Position numbers and translations under genes: made by a program. The notes beneath the pieces were generated by a model. It was given only the letters and a program-made list of their open reading frames with translations. It made no database searches and was not told the DNA's origin. DNA of 64,000 nt from a virus, in IMG/VR virus record IMGVR_UViG_3300047476_000704, positions 1 to 64,000 of that record; one strand, 5' to 3'. Each line of letters begins with the position of its first letter. Position 1 is the first letter of the stretch. This document shows positions 59,689 to 64,000 of this stretch, piece by piece.

Positions 59689-60702
59689 TTAAAATATATC
59701 TCCCCAATCTTCCCCTTCACCTGCTTTTGAATAATCAGTTGGTCTCATTGCAAAGAAATCGGTATGCGTAACCCCACCCGTAAGATGATAAAACCAGTCT
59801 AATTCACTTGCCTTTGTATCATCATACTCAAAATATACATCACTACCGGGTATTGGATTGTATCCTAATTCAGCAATCTTTTCATTGATTCTTTTTGTAA
59901 TAAACTCTTTTAGGTCATCTTTTTTAAGATTTTCCAAATCGCCCATTTCAAACATTTTATCAATAAATTTGTGTTCTAAATCTCTAATCAATCCAGCTGC
60001 CTCAACTATACTAGCTTTTGCATCTTCTCTTAATTCTGGATACTCTTCACACATATGATTGAATAATTGACAACCCATTTTAGAATGTAATGATTCATCT
60101 CTCACACTCCACTTCATTTGCTGCCCAACACCCTTTAATAAGTTTCTCATTTGGAAACTATAAAGAACTGCGAACGATGAATAAAGTGCAACACCTTCTG
60201 CAAATGCTGAAAAAATTGCTAAACTTCTTGCTACTTCCTTTCTCGCCAATGGATTTGTTCGTAAATCCTCCGGTGTCCAATCGGCAGTAGTTTCAGTTAG
60301 CATTTCAAATCTAGCCTTTGTAGCGGGTTCATGTAAGAATGCTTCAAAATCTTCTAACCCCAATGTTTCATTTAAGTACGAATATGCAGTAGCATGAATT
60401 GTTTCTTGTGAACCAAATAACATTGCCATTTGTCTGATTTCGTGTTTAGGAAACCATTTAGTAACCATACCTGTCCAATAGTCAGAAACTGCACATTCTG
60501 TTTGAGCAAAACCCAAAAGAATATTTCCAACTAAATGCTTTTCAGCAGGTGTAAGATTTTCGTTCCAATCTTTAACATCACCTTGCATCGGTATTTCCGT
60601 ATGTAACCAAAACGCTTGAGCTTGTAGTAACCAACCCTCTGTATAATAAACCGGATATTCAAATGGTTTATATGCCACTCTTTCTGTAAATAATTTGCTC
60701 AT
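59689..60702 (-). CDS. nrdB: ribonucleotide reductase beta subunit
   Basis: 337 residues. Diiron ligands appear in TECAVSDYWTG, GSQETIHATAYSYL (Glu, His and the radical-type Tyr four residues after His), FAEGVALYSSF and RDESLHSKMG. The Tyr is conserved, favouring a tyrosyl-radical class I enzyme. C-terminal residues GEGEDWGDIF resemble the alpha-binding tail. Confidence 0.95.
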   Translation of the reverse strand: MSKLFTERVAYKPFEYPVYYTEGWLLQAQAFWLHTEIPMQGDVKDWNENLTPAEKHLVGNILLGFAQTECAVSDYWTGMVTKWFPKHEIRQMAMLFGSQETIHATAYSYLNETLGLEDFEAFLHEPATKARFEMLTETTADWTPEDLRTNPLARKEVARSLAIFSAFAEGVALYSSFAVLYSFQMRNLLKGVGQQMKWSVRDESLHSKMGCQLFNHMCEEYPELREDAKASIVEAAGLIRDLEHKFIDKMFEMGDLENLKKDDLKEFITKRINEKIAELGYNPIPGSDVYFEYDDTKASELDWFYHLTGGVTHTDFFAMRPTDYSKAGEGEDWGDIF

Positions 60703-60813
60703 AGTTTTTATCTATTTTTAATTTTAGGTATAGATAAGTATCGTATATATTTCCTTTTCAACTCAACTTTTCATAGGATTTTTCTATGTAAGTTTGGTAG
60801 TATTTTAAGGATG

Positions 60814-62181
60814 TTAGCCCATATCATTTGGCATGGTTTCCAAGTACTTTTTGTGTAATAATTTCTTTTCTATCTGAACTCCATTATTACTTTCTTTGGA
60901 TGCCATAATACCATTTGATGATTGTGCATCATATATTTCTATTTCACCTTTCATTGTGTCCATTTTTGTTGGGAATGTTAAACCATCCGGTCCAAATCGG
61001 TTTTTCATCACGTGTACTCTCGCAGTATTTGCCAACTTATCTTTATCTTTACGAGATACACTCATAATAAAATCAGCTGTCATTACTTTAGCGTAACTAT
61101 CCGCAATTGAATCCGCATGAATTACTTCATCTTCCAACGCACCTCTATTGGTTTGTGATGCTGTCCAAATTGGAACACCAACTTCACCACCCATACCACG
61201 TAGTTCCTCATACACGCCACCTAACTCTGCATATAAACCATCTCGTTTATTTACAGGTTTAAGTAAGTCTGCATAATCTACTATAATAATATGTGGAATA
61301 AATCCAGTTGCTCTCAATTTATCAATGTGAGCTTTCATAGTTTTAACACTAGCACCTCTATTTGGATAATTTTTAATCATCAAACGAGATGAATAGTTTT
61401 TCAACTTTCTTTGGATTTCATCTTTGTTGTTTTTCAAATCTGCTAATGGGATACCTGTAAAGATTGTATCATACCTGCAACCTACATAGTTCTCACTCAA
61501 TTCCAAACTATAATGCAATACATTGAAACCTTTTGCTACTGCATCTGCTCCTAGCTTACACAATAACCAAGTCTTACCAATACCAGATGGTGCTACTACA
61601 ACACCTAATTCACCAGGTCCTAAACCACCATCCATCAAATCGTTGATTGGTGCCCAACCAGTTGGTACGGAATTTCTCTTTACATCTTCTAAACGATATA
61701 GAATATCTAAAAAGTAATCATGTCCTAAATTGTTTTCTAATCCAGCTCTTAAAGCATCCTGAATAATTGTTCCTACCTCATCATACTTACCACTTTGTAA
61801 TAAGTCTACGGATTGGAAAATTGCAGATTTAAGTTTCTGTCTTTTACAAAATTGTAGATATTCTTTCTTAACAAAATCAGCATCAGGTGAACCAAATAAA
61901 TCGTAGATTTGTTGTAATCTATCTACAATCATTTTCTTCTGCGCATCTGTTTCTATTGCACTCAATTTAACTTTGAATACATCTAATGTAGGTGCAGCAT
62001 TGCTTGTTTGATTATAGGATACAATTTCACCAACTATCCATCTATCTGCTTCTAACTCAAAAAAATCTTTTTTGGTTATATCTGAAACTTGATTTAAAAA
62101 AGGTTGGGATTCCAATAATGATGCAACTACTTTGGCTTGGTACGATTGTCCGAACTTTTGTAGATTGTCTATTGCTTCCAT
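60814..62181 (-). CDS. replicative DnaB-type helicase (gp41-like)
   Basis: 455 residues. An N-terminal helical domain (to about 160) is followed by a RecA-fold ATPase: Walker A GVVVAPSGIGKTWLLCKLGA (about 195), Walker B-like HIIIVDYADLLK (about 290), then WTASQTNRGALE and the arginine-finger region RFGPDGLTF. It unwinds the fork ahead of the gp43-like polymerase. It overlaps the next gene by one base. Confidence 0.93.
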   Translation of the reverse strand: MEAIDNLQKFGQSYQAKVVASLLESQPFLNQVSDITKKDFFELEADRWIVGEIVSYNQTSNAAPTLDVFKVKLSAIETDAQKKMIVDRLQQIYDLFGSPDADFVKKEYLQFCKRQKLKSAIFQSVDLLQSGKYDEVGTIIQDALRAGLENNLGHDYFLDILYRLEDVKRNSVPTGWAPINDLMDGGLGPGELGVVVAPSGIGKTWLLCKLGADAVAKGFNVLHYSLELSENYVGCRYDTIFTGIPLADLKNNKDEIQRKLKNYSSRLMIKNYPNRGASVKTMKAHIDKLRATGFIPHIIIVDYADLLKPVNKRDGLYAELGGVYEELRGMGGEVGVPIWTASQTNRGALEDEVIHADSIADSYAKVMTADFIMSVSRKDKDKLANTARVHVMKNRFGPDGLTFPTKMDTMKGEIEIYDAQSSNGIMASKESNNGVQIEKKLLHKKYLETMPNDMG

Positions 62182-62393
62182 TATTTTTTATCCTTCTTCT
62201 TTCTTGCTAATCTTTTTTCTTCAATTGATAAATTTTTATCTACCTCAACTTTTGGTTTGTCTTCTTTCTTTGGACGTAGGGCTTTCCACTCTGATTTGGG
62301 AACGAACACCCATCCATAATTTGCTACCTTTTGGTCAGCTTCTAATTCTGTTACTCGGCGGATTTCTCCTTCTTTACTTTTAATGCACTTCAT
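62181..62393 (-). CDS. small basic protein, unknown
   Basis: 70 residues. MKCIKSKEGEIRRVTELEAD at the start, GWVFVPKSEWKALR in the middle, and a very Lys-rich end. The first 45 residues match a pattern common in small T4-like phage proteins. It overlaps the helicase start by one base, so it is co-translated. Possibly nucleic acid binding, given charge. Confidence 0.6.
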   Translation of the reverse strand: MKCIKSKEGEIRRVTELEADQKVANYGWVFVPKSEWKALRPKKEDKPKVEVDKNLSIEEKRLARKKKDKK

Positions 62394-62417
62394 AGATTTT
62401 GTCTCCGTGTTTAATTG

Positions 62418-63473
62418 TTATTTACTATATTTGTTTATTGTTCCGAAAGTTTTAACCACCCAGCTATTTACATCACCAAGTGCATCAATTACTTTCATAC
62501 TCATTGCCTTTTTAATAAAAGATAGTTTATCCAATTTGGATACATTCTCTTGATATTTGGCGTTAATCTTCATTCTTGTATTGGATGATATTTCAGGGTT
62601 CTCTAATTGCATCAATCTGAAATTTCTTTCTACAATTGGTTTTCCATCTAAAATATCTTTGTAAATTTTAGGTCCTTTTCCAGCACCCCGTTCTTCACAT
62701 AGTTCAAACAATTTATCAAACTCTACCCTTTCCGATTCCACCACTTCCGGAAATCTTTTAATAATTGTTTTGAGACCACACCCACTAATACCATCAATAT
62801 TATCAGAGGTATCACCATCAAGACAGCGATATACCATAAAATTGTTGGGATGGATACCAAACTCTTCAACAACCTTTTGCTCCGTATATAATTTCTTTTT
62901 GCTTGGAGAGTAAACTTGAACATTTGATTTAACTAATTGTAAAAAATCTTTATCTGATGACATTACTATTGCACCAGCATCTTCCGTAACCAATTGCGAT
63001 GCAATATAACCAATTACATCATCTGCTTCTATATTATCATATAACATAATATCCACAGGAAGATATTCAAGCAATTCTATTAAACCAATCATTTGGCGTT
63101 TCATAGAAACACTCTCATCTTCCTTGGACATCATATCTTCATATTGACGATTTACTCTAAAACGGCTTTTACCTCTATCAGCTTTGTATCCACTAAATAT
63201 CTTTTTACGGCTGTCCGAACCACCTTTACCATCAAATACAATAATACAACGAGTTGCTTTGTATTCTCTGATTGCGTAACCTATACTTTTTAAGAATCCA
63301 GTGATACCACCAATGTGGTCACCATTATCATCCATTGTGGGGTTTACCGTCCATGCTCTGATAAAAGTATTTAATCCATCTACTAATAGAACTTTTGAGT
63401 TTAGTGATTGCTCTACAACTTGTGTATGCTCATCATTTACCTCATCTAATAACCTTTTATATAACTCGTTCAT
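62418..63473 (-). CDS. 5'-3' exonuclease / flap endonuclease (RNase H-like)
   Basis: 351 residues. FEN-type nuclease: VLLVDGLNTFIRAW (about 30), CIIVFDGKGGSDSRKKIFSG (about 80), IEADDVIGYIASQL (about 145), IVMSSDKDFLQLV and the helix-hairpin-helix-like CLDGDTSDNIDGISGCGLKT. Corresponds to T4 RNase H, which removes RNA primers and 5' flaps. Eight bases from the recombinase gene. Confidence 0.92.
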   Translation of the reverse strand: MNELYKRLLDEVNDEHTQVVEQSLNSKVLLVDGLNTFIRAWTVNPTMDDNGDHIGGITGFLKSIGYAIREYKATRCIIVFDGKGGSDSRKKIFSGYKADRGKSRFRVNRQYEDMMSKEDESVSMKRQMIGLIELLEYLPVDIMLYDNIEADDVIGYIASQLVTEDAGAIVMSSDKDFLQLVKSNVQVYSPSKKKLYTEQKVVEEFGIHPNNFMVYRCLDGDTSDNIDGISGCGLKTIIKRFPEVVESERVEFDKLFELCEERGAGKGPKIYKDILDGKPIVERNFRLMQLENPEISSNTRMKINAKYQENVSKLDKLSFIKKAMSMKVIDALGDVNSWVVKTFGTINKYSK

Positions 63474-63481
63474 ATGTTTGT

Positions 63482-64000
63482 TTATTCATCACCTAATACA
63501 CTTGTATCTACTAATAGATTATCTGTATCCAATGAATCTTTTTTGTATTGTAGAATAGTGTATTCACAAATTCGTTTATAGATTTGTTCTTTTACCGATG
63601 GATTTGCTTCCAATATTTCCTGCAACTCTTTGGCTTGGAACTTAAATTCTTCACCAGTTTCAGTATCAACATATGTGTACCACGCTCCACCTTGTTTAAC
63701 AAAGTTATAATCCTTCATTGCTCCCAACCATGCGCCATAGTTATCAATACCCCTATCAAAGAAAATATCAAAATCTGCGGAACGCAATGGTGGTCCTAAT
63801 CTATTCTTAATTACATTGGCTCTTACTTTGATACCAACGATTCTCTCATTCCCCTTGTCATCCTTTGCTTTGATTTTACCAGTTGATGCTAATCTTAACC
63901 GAACCGAAGCATGGAAAGCAATTGCTTTACCACCCGATGTTGTCCAAGGGTCTGAAAATGCCATTGCGTTCATCTTTTGGCGTAATTGGTTTGTGAATAC
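63482..64000 (-). CDS. RecA/UvsX-like recombinase, partial
   Basis: C-terminal part of a RecA-family strand-exchange protein; the start lies beyond the right edge. The visible part begins VFTNQLRQKMNAMAFSDPWT and continues TSGGKAIAFHASVRLRL, matching the RecA L2 region (FINQLR...TTTGG.ALKFYAS). The C-terminal acidic tail ends TSVLGDE. No frameshift in the visible part. Corresponds to T4 UvsX. Confidence 0.92.
   Translation of the reverse strand, partial: VFTNQLRQKMNAMAFSDPWTTSGGKAIAFHASVRLRLASTGKIKAKDDKGNERIVGIKVRANVIKNRLGPPLRSADFDIFFDRGIDNYGAWLGAMKDYNFVKQGGAWYTYVDTETGEEFKFQAKELQEILEANPSVKEQIYKRICEYTILQYKKDSLDTDNLLVDTSVLGDE

Overview
The window is a 64 kb piece of a large, AT-rich, T4-like (myovirus-type) phage genome whose host is most likely a member of the Bacteroidota. 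The T4-like core is recognisable from sequence: family B DNA polymerase, sliding clamp, both clamp-loader subunits, DnaB-type helicase, a flap/RNase H exonuclease, a RecA/UvsX-type recombinase cut by the right edge, ribonucleotide reductase alpha and beta, thioredoxin, PhoH and thymidylate synthase. The Bacteroidota assignment rests on repeated promoters of the form TTTG-N19/20-TATATTTG (the Bacteroidota -33/-7 pattern) and on Bacteroidota-style signal peptides, lipoproteins and a SusC/Oar-like TonB-dependent receptor. Essentially every gene is on the minus strand, so transcription runs from high to low coordinates. The only convincing plus-strand gene is a 52-residue membrane peptide at 20624-20782.

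Layout. 32-9344: thymidylate synthase, two tandem 2OG-Fe(II) oxygenases, GroEL, a HAD phosphatase, and several structural-looking or unknown proteins (GAF-membrane protein, ParB-like domain protein, DUF5856-like). 9344-16966: a DUF3008-type protein, five glycosyltransferases, a ribbon-helix-helix protein and a GIY-YIG nuclease. 17049-20504: a Cas4/RecB-like nuclease, a ParB-PD-(D/E)XK fusion and small early-type genes. 20779-32531: a cassette of exported proteins (outer-membrane barrel, TonB-dependent receptor, CsgG-like protein, two lipoproteins, holin-like membrane proteins, a C-type lectin/dockerin/cohesin protein and its paralogue, and a second CsgG-like accessory). 32575-41238: replication module with GroES, clamp loader, clamp and polymerase. 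41255-49700: tRNA array. 49735-57883: nucleotide-handling enzymes, an HNH nuclease, an AAA ATPase, two tandem Mom-like proteins, thioredoxin and PhoH. 57900-64000: ribonucleotide reductase, helicase, exonuclease and recombinase.

The tRNA array is exceptional. I read 27 tRNA genes that together cover all 20 amino acids and include an initiator-type tRNA with the C1-A72 mismatch. Between them lie non-tRNA stretches that look like structured RNAs: a ~1 kb ORF-poor, hairpin-rich segment with its own promoter (47277-48266), a shorter element at 44226-44452 that shares motifs with its 5' part, and several 95-171 nt elements closed by acceptor-like stems.

How the parts fit together: the phage appears to carry its own DNA replication, dNTP supply, chaperonin pair and translation supply, and in addition may remodel the host envelope during infection through the exported cassette and the glycosyltransferases. 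Functions of the exported cassette and of the non-tRNA RNAs are inference. Domain names come from motif recognition without database searches.
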